Source: Chryseobacterium gleum (GTDB taxonomy: Bacteria > Bacteroidota > Bacteroidia > Flavobacteriales_D > Crocinitomicaceae). Taken from it: 5,591 nt of DNA. The number at the start of each line of letters is the position of its first letter. The first letter of the stretch is position 1. A model generated the notes under the pieces. The model made no database searches. It saw only the letters and a list, made by a program, of their open reading frames with translations, and was not told the DNA's origin. The stretch covers positions 1 to 5,591 of the forward strand of contig CALPSU020000182.1 of NCBI GenBank assembly GCA_943326315.2. The letters run 5' to 3'. A program made the position numbers and the translations under genes. Positions 1 through 5,483 of this stretch are shown here, piece after piece.

Positions 1-854
1 CCTAGATAACCGCTTGAATTATTTAAGTCGCCGTTAATATCAGGTAATACTTCAACTAATTCTGCAAGTGTTAATTTAGTGTTTATTGCCTTTGCTCGTA
101 ATTCATAACGTTGAGCTTTCTTTTCTTGTAGCTTACCTTTCAACTCAACGCTTTCAATCTCCATAGTTTTAGTGAAATAGGAAGAAGTTTGAGTTTTAGA
201 TTTCCCTAATAATTTATCATAATGATCAGAAGTTAGTATGTCGGTATAAAATGTAGATTGAAATTTCCAAATTGCATCAAATTCATTTCTCAAATCTGAA
301 CGATAGAAAGTTGGAATATTATTTTTTCCACTTTGAAGCAATTCATTAACAAATTGTCCAGGAGTAAGGTTTTCTTCAAACATTTTTTTCGCAACAGCCA
401 TTCCATCAATTAGCTGTCCTTCTTCTTCATTTTTTGCCTTTCTACTAGATTTATATCCTCTTTTTTTATTAATCATTAAGAGGATTCTAGCAAAATCTTC
501 TAAAGAAATTTTTTCAGAAGCTGCTTTTGAACGAAGATGATAAGTTTCGTGTGTAGTATTTACACCATTTTCAGCCAAAATAGAATCTTTAGAAATAATA
601 GTATTGTCTACTAATTCTTCAATTAAATTCTCCCTTCTTAATTTGTAACGTTGAAGATTTCTTCTTGCTGCTCGTTTTGAAGTTCTTTCAGCATTAGTTG
701 TTATTGATTTACCTTTATCGAAATTGGTTATCTCATCTGTAGATAAAGGTATAACTCTAACACCAGTTTTTATAATATCAGCGTTTTCACCTTCTCTAAC
801 AAGAGCCCATCCAATTGAAGTGGTTCCTAAATCTAATCCTAAAATGGTTTTCAT
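1..854 (-). CDS. cas9: Cas9 endonuclease, N-terminal part (type II CRISPR-Cas, probably II-C); runs off the left edge
   Basis: Reading the minus strand from the ATG at 854-852 gives 284 uninterrupted codons to the left edge. Residues 4-17 (ILGLDLGTTSIGWA) are the RuvC-I motif, with D8 as the expected catalytic aspartate. Residues 56-74 (ERTSKRAARRNLQRYKLRR) are the arginine-rich bridge helix. Residues 106-139 (HLRSKA...LLMINKKRGYKSSRK) match the conserved block at the start of the recognition lobe. Cas9 uses a crRNA:tracrRNA duplex to cut DNA with its RuvC and HNH domains; HNH and the PAM-interacting domain lie outside the window. Assignment to subtype II-C rests on the Bacteroidota-like sequence and on the neighbouring tracrRNA, not on visible cas1/cas2. 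The start is chosen because the RuvC motif begins four residues later, as is usual in Cas9. No strong Shine-Dalgarno is present, which is normal for Bacteroidota. The visible part shows no frameshift or lost key residue. Confidence 0.95.
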   Translation of the reverse strand, partial: MKTILGLDLGTTSIGWALVREGENADIIKTGVRVIPLSTDEITNFDKGKSITTNAERTSKRAARRNLQRYKLRRENLIEELVDNTIISKDSILAENGVNTTHETYHLRSKAASEKISLEDFARILLMINKKRGYKSSRKAKNEEEGQLIDGMAVAKKMFEENLTPGQFVNELLQSGKNNIPTFYRSDLRNEFDAIWKFQSTFYTDILTSDHYDKLLGKSKTQTSSYFTKTMEIESVELKGKLQEKKAQRYELRAKAINTKLTLAELVEVLPDINGDLNNSSGYL

Positions 855-922
855 GGTATGTTGAATAAATTAGTTTAAAATTAACATAATAAATTATTAA
901 AATCGGTAAAGGTTAACACATA

Positions 923-930
923 TAAACGTA
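923..930 (-). promoter_or_regulatory. Candidate cas9 promoter -7 box
   Basis: On the minus strand this reads TACGTTTA, one mismatch from the Bacteroidota -7 consensus TAnnTTTG. No clear TTG or TTTG lies 19-21 bases upstream; there is only a T-run around 951-955. Transcription would start near 917 and leave a leader of about 60 bases before the cas9 ATG. The surrounding sequence is so AT-rich that chance matches are likely, so this is a weak call. Confidence 0.25.
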
Positions 931-981
931 ATCTATGTATGTTCTTCTCTAAAAATAAAATAAATAAAAATTTAGTCTTTT

Positions 982-1016
982 TTGTTAGGAAAGAATAAAA
1001 AACAAGTGTAGGTTTG
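982..1016 (+). promoter_or_regulatory. tracrRNA promoter (Bacteroidota type)
   Basis: TAGGTTTG at 1009-1016 is a perfect match to the -7 box TAnnTTTG. Upstream, TTG at 982-984 lies 24 bases away, slightly long for the -33 element, while TTAG at 985-988 is 20 bases away but a poorer match. A start 4-7 bases after the -7 box falls at about 1020-1023, directly in front of the anti-repeat. This agreement between promoter and RNA supports both calls. Confidence 0.65.
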
Positions 1017-1020
1017 TCTC

Positions 1021-1104
1021 AACAATTTGAAGCCAATCACAATAAGGATTATTCCGTTGTGAAAACATTAGGTTCCCCTCGTCCTTCAACGGGGGATTTT
1101 TTTT
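1021..1104 (+). ncRNA. tracrRNA of the type II CRISPR-Cas system
   Basis: This RNA of about 84 bases lies upstream of cas9 and is transcribed away from it. It has the order expected of a tracrRNA. First is an anti-repeat (about 1021-1043, AACAATTTGAAGCCAATCAC plus AAT). Then comes a nexus-like segment starting AAGG (1044-1061, with GGA 1046-1048 able to pair with TCC 1053-1055), a single-stranded linker (1062-1073), and an intrinsic terminator (1074-1104). The ACAATAAGG junction between anti-repeat and nexus resembles that of other II-C tracrRNAs such as the Neisseria one. The predicted crRNA repeat would begin roughly (A/G)TTGTGATTGGCTTCAAATTG. The RNA should pair with pre-crRNA repeats, allow RNase III processing and anchor the guide in Cas9. 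The array is not in view, so repeat complementarity is inferred. The 5' end comes from the promoter position only. Confidence 0.85.
1074..1104 (+). terminator. Intrinsic terminator ending the tracrRNA
   Basis: TCCCC (1074-1078) pairs with GGGGA (1092-1096), and CGT (1080-1082) pairs with ACG (1089-1091). T1079 is bulged and the loop is CCTTCA. A run of eight T follows at 1097-1104. This is the most GC-rich hairpin in an otherwise AT-rich region, and it probably also forms the 3' stem-loop of the mature tracrRNA. There is no T-run on the other strand, so it should act only rightward. Confidence 0.9.
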
Positions 1105-1189
1105 GCTTATAAGTTTAAAAGAATTTATTTATGTTTTTAAAACGGATATTTAGTTCCGCGTTATTTAAAAATAAAAATAACTCAAATAA
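1105..1189. other. Short AT-rich gap between the tracrRNA terminator and the tlpA-like gene; weak leftward terminator possible
   Basis: No gene is seen here. The only structure is CGGA (1155-1158 on the minus strand) pairing with TCCG (1143-1146), followed leftward by four T (1142-1139). This could be a weak terminator for the minus-strand gene ending at 1190, but the stem is only 4-5 pairs. If it fails, transcription of that gene would run antisense through the tracrRNA and then in the sense direction into cas9. Confidence 0.3.
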
Positions 1190-2401
1190 TTACTTCAACA
1201 TCCCCTCAATTACCTTATACGTTTCTTCCACGTATTTTTCATAATAAATACCTGTCCCAGGACCATTAAAGCCAGTATATATTTTCTGAACTTTTCCGTC
1301 TTTTCCAAGGTAAATAGAGGTTGGAAACGATTTCACTTCGTCAAGCATCGGAAACACTTCATTCGCAGCTTTTCTGGATGGCCCTCCACCGTAAACAAAA
1401 GTAAAATCTACCCCATTTCTTGTTTTATATTTTTCTAGTTTTGCTTTAATAACTTCTAAATCTTCACCAGGTTCGAAACAAATGGCAATAATTTCTAAAC
1501 CTTTGTCGTGGTATTTTTCATATAATTCTTTATAAAAACGAGTTTCATCCATACAATTTGGACACCAAGAGCCCATAATTTGAAGGATGGTTACTTTGTT
1601 TTTATAGTTTTCAACAGAAAAATGAAAAGGAGTTCCATCCAGATTTTTAGCATTAAATTCTATCGGGAGGTTTTCTTTTGTTTTAGTTAATTCGTATGGA
1701 TTTGTTAATTCAAATTTTTCATCTTTTTTACCTATCCAATTCCCTTGGTATGTTTTACCACTTAAAAATTGACCAAAAATTGAATCTTTTTCAATCGTAG
1801 CTTTAAACAAATAAGCGTGTGATCCATCAAAACAAGAAAGTAAAAGTTTATTCCCATATTGATTACCTTCTAAAAATCTAAAATCACCGGTTTCAGTTAA
1901 GAAAGTTCCAGTAACTAACTCGTTTTTTTGATGAAATAACCCCAAGGAAAGGGATTGATCTTTGGTGTTTGGGTCAAATGTTACTTTCCATTTTCCGTCC
2001 ACATTAACAGGTTTATCAGGATTAATTTTACTAAAGCGAGAAGTATATCCAAAAGTTGCATTAAAAGGAATACGGATATTTTTTTTATTCATATTCACCC
2101 AAGAGCCATTTAATTCGGAATTAGAAACTTTAAAAATCAATTTTGAATTGTATTCTGAAAAAGTAGCGACAACAGAATCATTAGAAAATGCAACATCCTT
2201 TAATATTATTTTTTCTTCCGCATTATAAACAACAAATTGATACTTTTCAGTGTATTTTTCTACTGAAAACTTGAATGGTAATTTATCTTTTTCATTTAAA
2301 GATAAGTTAGCTGTCCATTCGCCCGTTTGAATATTTATAGGAGAGTTTTGAGCAAATAATTTGGCACTTATTAAGAATAAAGAAAGTAGTTTTAATTTCA
2401 T
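1190..2401 (-). CDS. Exported TlpA-like thiol-disulfide oxidoreductase with two N-terminal beta-rich domains
   Basis: A 403-residue protein. Residues 1-17 form a Sec signal peptide (MKLKLLSLFLISAKLFA, likely cleaved before Q18), so the mature protein acts in the periplasm. Residues about 255-403 are a thioredoxin-fold TlpA/ResA-type domain. It has the redox motif WCPNC (C280, C283) after a hydrophobic strand (KVTILQIMGS) and the usual cis-proline loop at SFPTS (P360). Such domains reduce or isomerise disulfides in exported proteins or in apocytochromes. Before it are two related-looking beta-rich segments, about 22-110 and 132-230. Each opens with a G-x-W strand (GEWTAN, GKWKVT) and ends near GSW or GNW, suggesting an internal duplication. 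Their function is unknown. The gene stands alone, divergent from the sigma factor gene. The start is supported by the signal peptide. The exact substrate cannot be told from sequence. Confidence 0.88.
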   Translation of the reverse strand: MKLKLLSLFLISAKLFAQNSPINIQTGEWTANLSLNEKDKLPFKFSVEKYTEKYQFVVYNAEEKIILKDVAFSNDSVVATFSEYNSKLIFKVSNSELNGSWVNMNKKNIRIPFNATFGYTSRFSKINPDKPVNVDGKWKVTFDPNTKDQSLSLGLFHQKNELVTGTFLTETGDFRFLEGNQYGNKLLLSCFDGSHAYLFKATIEKDSIFGQFLSGKTYQGNWIGKKDEKFELTNPYELTKTKENLPIEFNAKNLDGTPFHFSVENYKNKVTILQIMGSWCPNCMDETRFYKELYEKYHDKGLEIIAICFEPGEDLEVIKAKLEKYKTRNGVDFTFVYGGGPSRKAANEVFPMLDEVKSFPTSIYLGKDGKVQKIYTGFNGPGTGIYYEKYVEETYKVIEGMLK

Positions 2402-2503
2402 TGTTAACTTTGTTTTACCGACTAAAATAATTCTTTTTTATGGGTTTTGAACAATGTGCAACTTTATTAACAAAGAACACGTCTTTATAACGTTGTGTAA
2501 ACT
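2402..2503. promoter_or_regulatory. Divergent promoter region between the tlpA-like gene and the sigma factor gene
   Basis: Both genes must be started from these 102 bases. For the minus-strand gene, TATTTTAG (2429-2422) is one mismatch from TAnnTTTG, with TTG at 2454-2452 22 bases upstream; the leader would be about 15 bases. For the sigma gene, TAACGTTG (2488-2495) is one mismatch from the consensus, with TTTA (2463-2466) 21 bases upstream; the RNA would start almost at the ATG. Both are plausible but weak. An autoregulated ECF promoter would not need to follow this consensus. Confidence 0.35.
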
Positions 2504-3028
2504 ATGGACGATTCTACTCTTGTAAAAGAATGTATTAAAGGAAATGCGAAAGCACAACGTTTGTTGTTTGATAAATTTTCAAAAAAAATGCTAGGTGTTT
2601 GTTTGCGTTATTCAAATAGTCAGGAAGAGGCAGAAGATGTTTTGCAAGAAGGATTTATTAAAGCATTTTCTAAGCTCAGTGATTTCTCACATGAAGGGTC
2701 TTTAGAAGGTTGGATTCGAAGAATAATGACAAATACAGCAATAGATTCAATTCGAAAAAACACTAAGTTTTTGAAGGACATATCAATTGACAAAGTAGAT
2801 TATCAAATAGGAAACAATGATTTTATAGTTGAAGGTTTAAATGCGGAAGATTTAATGAGATTGATTAATTCTATGCCAAATGGTTACAAAGTAATTTTTA
2901 ATATGTTTGCTATTGAAGGGTATAGTCACATTGAAATTTCAACAACATTAGGTATTAGTGAAAGCACATCGAAATCACAATATATGAGAGCAAAATCTTA
3001 CTTAAGAAATAGAATAGAAGGGAAATGA
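2504..3028 (+). CDS. RNA polymerase ECF sigma factor (sigma-70 family, RpoE-like)
   Basis: A 174-residue protein of normal length for the ECF group. Region 2 spans about residues 10-85 and contains the core-binding and -10-recognition segment EEAEDVLQEGFIKAFSKL (41-58), followed by GWIRRIMTNTAIDSIRK (69-85). Region 4 spans about 113-172. Its helix-turn-helix is GYSHIEISTTLGISESTSKS (139-158), followed by the conserved QYMRAKSYLR (159-168). Regions 1.1 and 3 are absent, as expected for ECF factors. It should direct RNA polymerase to a set of promoters when released by a partner. The stop codon overlaps the start of the next gene as ATGA, so the two are translationally coupled. The next gene encodes a membrane protein with the form of an anti-sigma factor. 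The signal and regulon are not visible. Confidence 0.95.
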   Translation: MDDSTLVKECIKGNAKAQRLLFDKFSKKMLGVCLRYSNSQEEAEDVLQEGFIKAFSKLSDFSHEGSLEGWIRRIMTNTAIDSIRKNTKFLKDISIDKVDYQIGNNDFIVEGLNAEDLMRLINSMPNGYKVIFNMFAIEGYSHIEISTTLGISESTSKSQYMRAKSYLRNRIEGK

Positions 3029-3876
3029 ATAATGAAAAAGATATATTAAAAGATTTATTTTCTGAAAAATTAGGAAATTATGAAGCAAAAGTAAATCCTG
3101 AGCTTTGGAATTCTATCGCTTCAAAAATAGGAACAACTGCTGCAACGACATCCGTTGTGGGTAAGTCTTTATTGTCTAAAATTATTATTGGAAGTTCTAT
3201 AGCAGCGGCTACTTTAGTTGGAGGTTATGTTTTATATTCTTCTAAGCCTATTAAAGAGCAGCACGTTGAAATTTTAAAACAGAAAGAAGCGCAATTTAAA
3301 TCGGTTAAACCTTTGGAATCGTTAATAAATAAAAACGAGAAAGTTGAACAAACAAAGCGTACAAAAGTTGTTGTTCTTAAAACTGAGAAACAGATTCAAC
3401 TTCCGCCTTCCATTGTAAGTACTTATGTAGATCCTATTCAAATTGAGCAAAAGGTTCAAATAAACACAGAAAAATCAAATATTCAGTCTAAAGAAGACTT
3501 GGAAAAGAAAGTTATTGAGTCAAAAGTAACGCCAACATTAAATCCAAATCCTGAGACAGTTCAAAGAACGTTGAATGATGTTGTTGAATTAGAAGAAACT
3601 ACTATTGAAAAGTTACCAAATGTTTTCACTCCTAATAACGATGGATCAAACGATGAGTTTTCTATTATTTCTTCAGGAATAAAAGATTTTTCAATTGTTG
3701 TGATGGATTTACAAAACAACGTTGTTTTCAAATCGAATGAATCATACTTCAAGTGGAATGGTTTAGATTTAAAAGGAGAACAAGTTCCGGAAGGGAATTA
3801 CATTTATTATGTTACCGGTTACAACTCAAAAGGAAAACTTATTACGAAATATAGCTCTTTAAAGGTTGTTAGGTAA
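3025..3876 (+). CDS. Probable membrane-anchored anti-sigma factor ending in a T9SS type-B (gliding-motility-associated) C-terminal domain
   Basis: A 283-residue protein read from an ATGA overlap with the ECF sigma gene. Residues 1-36 (DILKDLFSEKLGNYEAKVNPELWNSIASKIG region) form a short acidic-to-amphipathic segment with the 'E-x-x-V-N-P-x-x-W' pattern that I associate with proteins encoded next to Bacteroidota ECF sigma factors. About 49-72 is a single hydrophobic helix (LLSKIIIGSSIAAATLVGGY plus following residues). About 74-190 is a charged, K/E/Q-rich linker, probably disordered. Residues 197-283 match the gliding-motility-associated / T9SS type-B C-terminal domain, beginning LPNVFTPNNDGSNDEF and ending in a YIYYVTGYNSKGKLITK strand block. 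No N-terminal signal peptide is seen, so the expected topology is N-terminus in the cytoplasm and C-terminal domain in the periplasm. The anti-sigma role is inferred from gene order, overlap and topology. The T9SS domain would normally send a protein to the cell surface, which fits poorly with an inner-membrane anchor. Confidence 0.8.
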   Translation: MNNEKDILKDLFSEKLGNYEAKVNPELWNSIASKIGTTAATTSVVGKSLLSKIIIGSSIAAATLVGGYVLYSSKPIKEQHVEILKQKEAQFKSVKPLESLINKNEKVEQTKRTKVVVLKTEKQIQLPPSIVSTYVDPIQIEQKVQINTEKSNIQSKEDLEKKVIESKVTPTLNPNPETVQRTLNDVVELEETTIEKLPNVFTPNNDGSNDEFSIISSGIKDFSIVVMDLQNNVVFKSNESYFKWNGLDLKGEQVPEGNYIYYVTGYNSKGKLITKYSSLKVVR

Positions 3877-3883
3877 TAATAAA

Positions 3884-3904
3884 TGTAAGGATATCTTTAC
3901 ATTA
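3884..3904 (+). promoter_or_regulatory. hipBA operator 1 (palindromic 21-bp repeat, copy 1)
   Basis: The core TGTAAGGATATCTTTACA is an imperfect palindrome (16 of 18 positions symmetric) centred on GATATC. The same 21 bases recur exactly at 3925-3945, 41 bases further on, close to four helical turns. This copy covers the likely -33 region of the hipBA promoter (TTTA at 3896-3899). HipB proteins are known to bind palindromic operators upstream of their own gene. This copy is also followed by ATTAAATCTTTTTT, so its hairpin could end transcripts arriving from the sigma operon. Confidence 0.8.
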
Positions 3905-3926
3905 AATCTTTTTTACACTACCTTTG
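3896..3926 (+). promoter_or_regulatory. hipBA promoter
   Basis: TACCTTTG at 3919-3926 is a perfect match to the Bacteroidota -7 box TAnnTTTG. TTTA at 3896-3899 sits 19 bases upstream in the -33 position, one base from TTTG. Transcription would start about 3931-3933 and leave a leader of only 12-14 bases before the hipB ATG at 3945. The -33 element lies inside operator 1, and the end of the -7 box plus the start site lie inside operator 2, so bound HipB would block polymerase. Confidence 0.75.
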
Positions 3927-3945
3927 TAAGGATATCTTTACATTA
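3925..3945 (+). promoter_or_regulatory. hipBA operator 2 (palindromic 21-bp repeat, copy 2)
   Basis: An exact copy of the 21 bases at 3884-3904. It begins on the last two bases of the -7 box, covers the predicted transcription start, and ends on the first base of the hipB start codon. The position is typical of negative autoregulation by an antitoxin. Confidence 0.8.
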
Positions 3946-4220
3946 TGGGATTTTTTGAAAAATTAGATGGAGACATTTTAGTTGAGTTAGGAGAAAAACT
4001 TAAACAACTTCGTAAAAACAACAAATATAGCCAGCAAAGTTTAGCTGATAAGATTGGTATTAGTCGACAGTTAGTAATTGACATTGAATCAGGAAAAGGA
4101 ACTTCTTTATTAATTTTCGTCAAATTATTAAAGGCATTTAATAAATCGGATAAATTATTAGAAATTTTAAACTCGACTTTTATTTCGCCTAAAGAGATTT
4201 ATAACAAAGAAAATAAATGA
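3945..4220 (+). CDS. hipB: HipB-like antitoxin, XRE-family DNA-binding protein
   Basis: A 91-residue protein with an XRE/Cro-type helix-turn-helix at about residues 14-66. Helix 2 to helix 3 reads YSQQSLADKIGISRQLVIDI (28-47), followed by the typical ESGKGTS turn. The C-terminal tail (about 70-91) is short and lysine-rich. HipB antitoxins dimerise, bind operator palindromes and hold HipA inactive in a complex. The twin operators directly upstream fit this role. The stop overlaps the start of hipA as ATGA, giving coupled synthesis of antitoxin and toxin. The start at 3945 follows the promoter by a very short leader; an alternative in-frame start inside the domain would remove its first helix. 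Confidence 0.92.
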   Translation: MGFFEKLDGDILVELGEKLKQLRKNNKYSQQSLADKIGISRQLVIDIESGKGTSLLIFVKLLKAFNKSDKLLEILNSTFISPKEIYNKENK

Positions 4221-5482
4221 GTTCAGCAAAGATAACAATTTGGGATAAAGTAGTTGGTTATTTAGTGTGGGACGCACCGAATCAAACGGCTATTTTTGAA
4301 GCAGAAGAAAGTTATATAAATGCACCATTTAATATTTCTCCTCTTCTTCACGAAGATAAAAAACAGATAATAAACGGGTTTGATTTTCATAAAAAATTCA
4401 ATGGTTTATTTCCTTGTTTTAACGATTCTTTACCTGATTCTTTTGGTAATATTGTTTTTAAAGAATGGTTGGAGCAAAATAAAATAGATCAATCAACAAT
4501 GAATCCTGTTGAACGATTATTGTATGTTGGAAATAGAGGAGTTGGTGCGATAGAATATCAAAAAGGACACGATATTCCAAATGTTATTCAGTCGATTGAC
4601 TTGAATGAATTAGCTGGAATTTCAAACACTATTATTAAACGTAAATACAACCAAAAAGACTATTTACACAATCCAGAAGCATTAAAAAACATTCTCGTAA
4701 TTGGGTCTTCTTTTGGAGGTGCTCAAGCAAAAGTTTTGGTTGCTATTAATGATAAAAATGAATTATTGGCAGGTGATATTATTCACAAAGACGAGCTTGA
4801 TTATTACATCGTTAAATTAGAACATGATCCTAATAATATTTGGAATAAAGAGAAAAATTTTGTCGAATTTGAGTATAATGAAATTGCTCGAGAAATAGGG
4901 TTAATTGTAGCTGATTCAAAATTGATTTCATCAGGAGAAAGCACACATTTTGCTAGTAAAAGGTTCGATAGGATAAATAATGAAAAAATACATACGCAAA
5001 CAGTAAATGCTTTAACAGGATTTTTCGGTCGAAATACGGATTTTTCGTATGAAGAAATATTTAGAATTATTGTTTATTTGGATTTACCTTATGTTAATTC
5101 TGAGCAATTATTTACCCAAATGGTTTTTAATGTTGCCGCTTCAAATAGAGATGACCATACTAAAAACTTTTCGTTTATGATGGATAAACTAGGGCAATGG
5201 TCGTTAACTCCTGCATATGATTTAACATATCCTTTTGACCCATATCAACAGTTTAATACTCCCCATCAAATATCAATAAACGGAAAGAATTCCGGAATAG
5301 ATAGAAAGGATTTAGTAGCAGTAGCTAAAAAAGTTGGAATCAGAAATTACAATCAAATTATTGATAAAGCAGTGAACGGGGTAGCTACTTTTGAAGCTCG
5401 TATTCAACGGTATGGTTTAAATAAAAATACTATTCAATTAATTGTAAAAGAGTTGGAATCTAATAGAAAAAGGATTTTGTAA
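4217..5482 (+). CDS. hipA: HipA serine/threonine kinase toxin, full length
   Basis: A 421-residue protein, close to the 440 of E. coli HipA. Residues about 1-110 form the N-terminal subdomain (Couple_hipA type). The kinase core follows. The loop GSSFGGAQAK (163-172) corresponds to the E. coli SIAGAQEK loop, whose serine 150 is autophosphorylated, so S165 is the likely counterpart. K200 in YYIVKLE is the expected nucleotide-binding lysine. NRDDHTKNFSF (310-320) is the catalytic loop, with D312 matching E. coli D309. LTPAYDLTYP (330-339) carries the metal-binding aspartate D335. In E. coli, HipA phosphorylates glutamyl-tRNA synthetase, stalls translation and causes dormancy; other HipA-type kinases have other targets, and the target here cannot be read from sequence. 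All key residues are present, so the toxin is probably active. It forms an operon with hipB and converges with the next gene at a distance of 1 base. Confidence 0.95.
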   Translation: MSSAKITIWDKVVGYLVWDAPNQTAIFEAEESYINAPFNISPLLHEDKKQIINGFDFHKKFNGLFPCFNDSLPDSFGNIVFKEWLEQNKIDQSTMNPVERLLYVGNRGVGAIEYQKGHDIPNVIQSIDLNELAGISNTIIKRKYNQKDYLHNPEALKNILVIGSSFGGAQAKVLVAINDKNELLAGDIIHKDELDYYIVKLEHDPNNIWNKEKNFVEFEYNEIAREIGLIVADSKLISSGESTHFASKRFDRINNEKIHTQTVNALTGFFGRNTDFSYEEIFRIIVYLDLPYVNSEQLFTQMVFNVAASNRDDHTKNFSFMMDKLGQWSLTPAYDLTYPFDPYQQFNTPHQISINGKNSGIDRKDLVAVAKKVGIRNYNQIIDKAVNGVATFEARIQRYGLNKNTIQLIVKELESNRKRIL

Positions 5483-5483
5483 T

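Noticed and set aside
941..1000. A/T-rich stretch as a small gene or origin element
   Set aside because: No open frame with a plausible start, no repeated boxes; it looks like ordinary AT-rich promoter DNA.
1021..1043. Possible degenerate CRISPR repeat or start of an array
   Set aside because: It occurs once only, with no spacer-repeat periodicity, and it is followed by a nexus-like segment and terminator; an anti-repeat of a tracrRNA fits better.
1962..2228. Plus-strand open frame of 88 codons
   Set aside because: It lies wholly antisense to the tlpA-like gene, has no domain, no promoter and no codon pattern of its own; the minus-strand gene with signal peptide and WCPNC motif explains the region.
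3561..3752. Minus-strand open frame of 63 codons
   Set aside because: It is antisense to the conserved T9SS C-terminal domain of the anti-sigma-like protein and has no recognisable features.
3884..3945. Twin 21-bp repeats as an attachment site or insertion-sequence footprint
   Set aside because: They enclose a promoter directly before an XRE antitoxin gene, are palindromic, and no transposase or integrase is nearby; operators explain them fully.
3938..4123. Minus-strand open frame of 61 codons
   Set aside because: It is antisense to hipB and encodes no recognisable domain.
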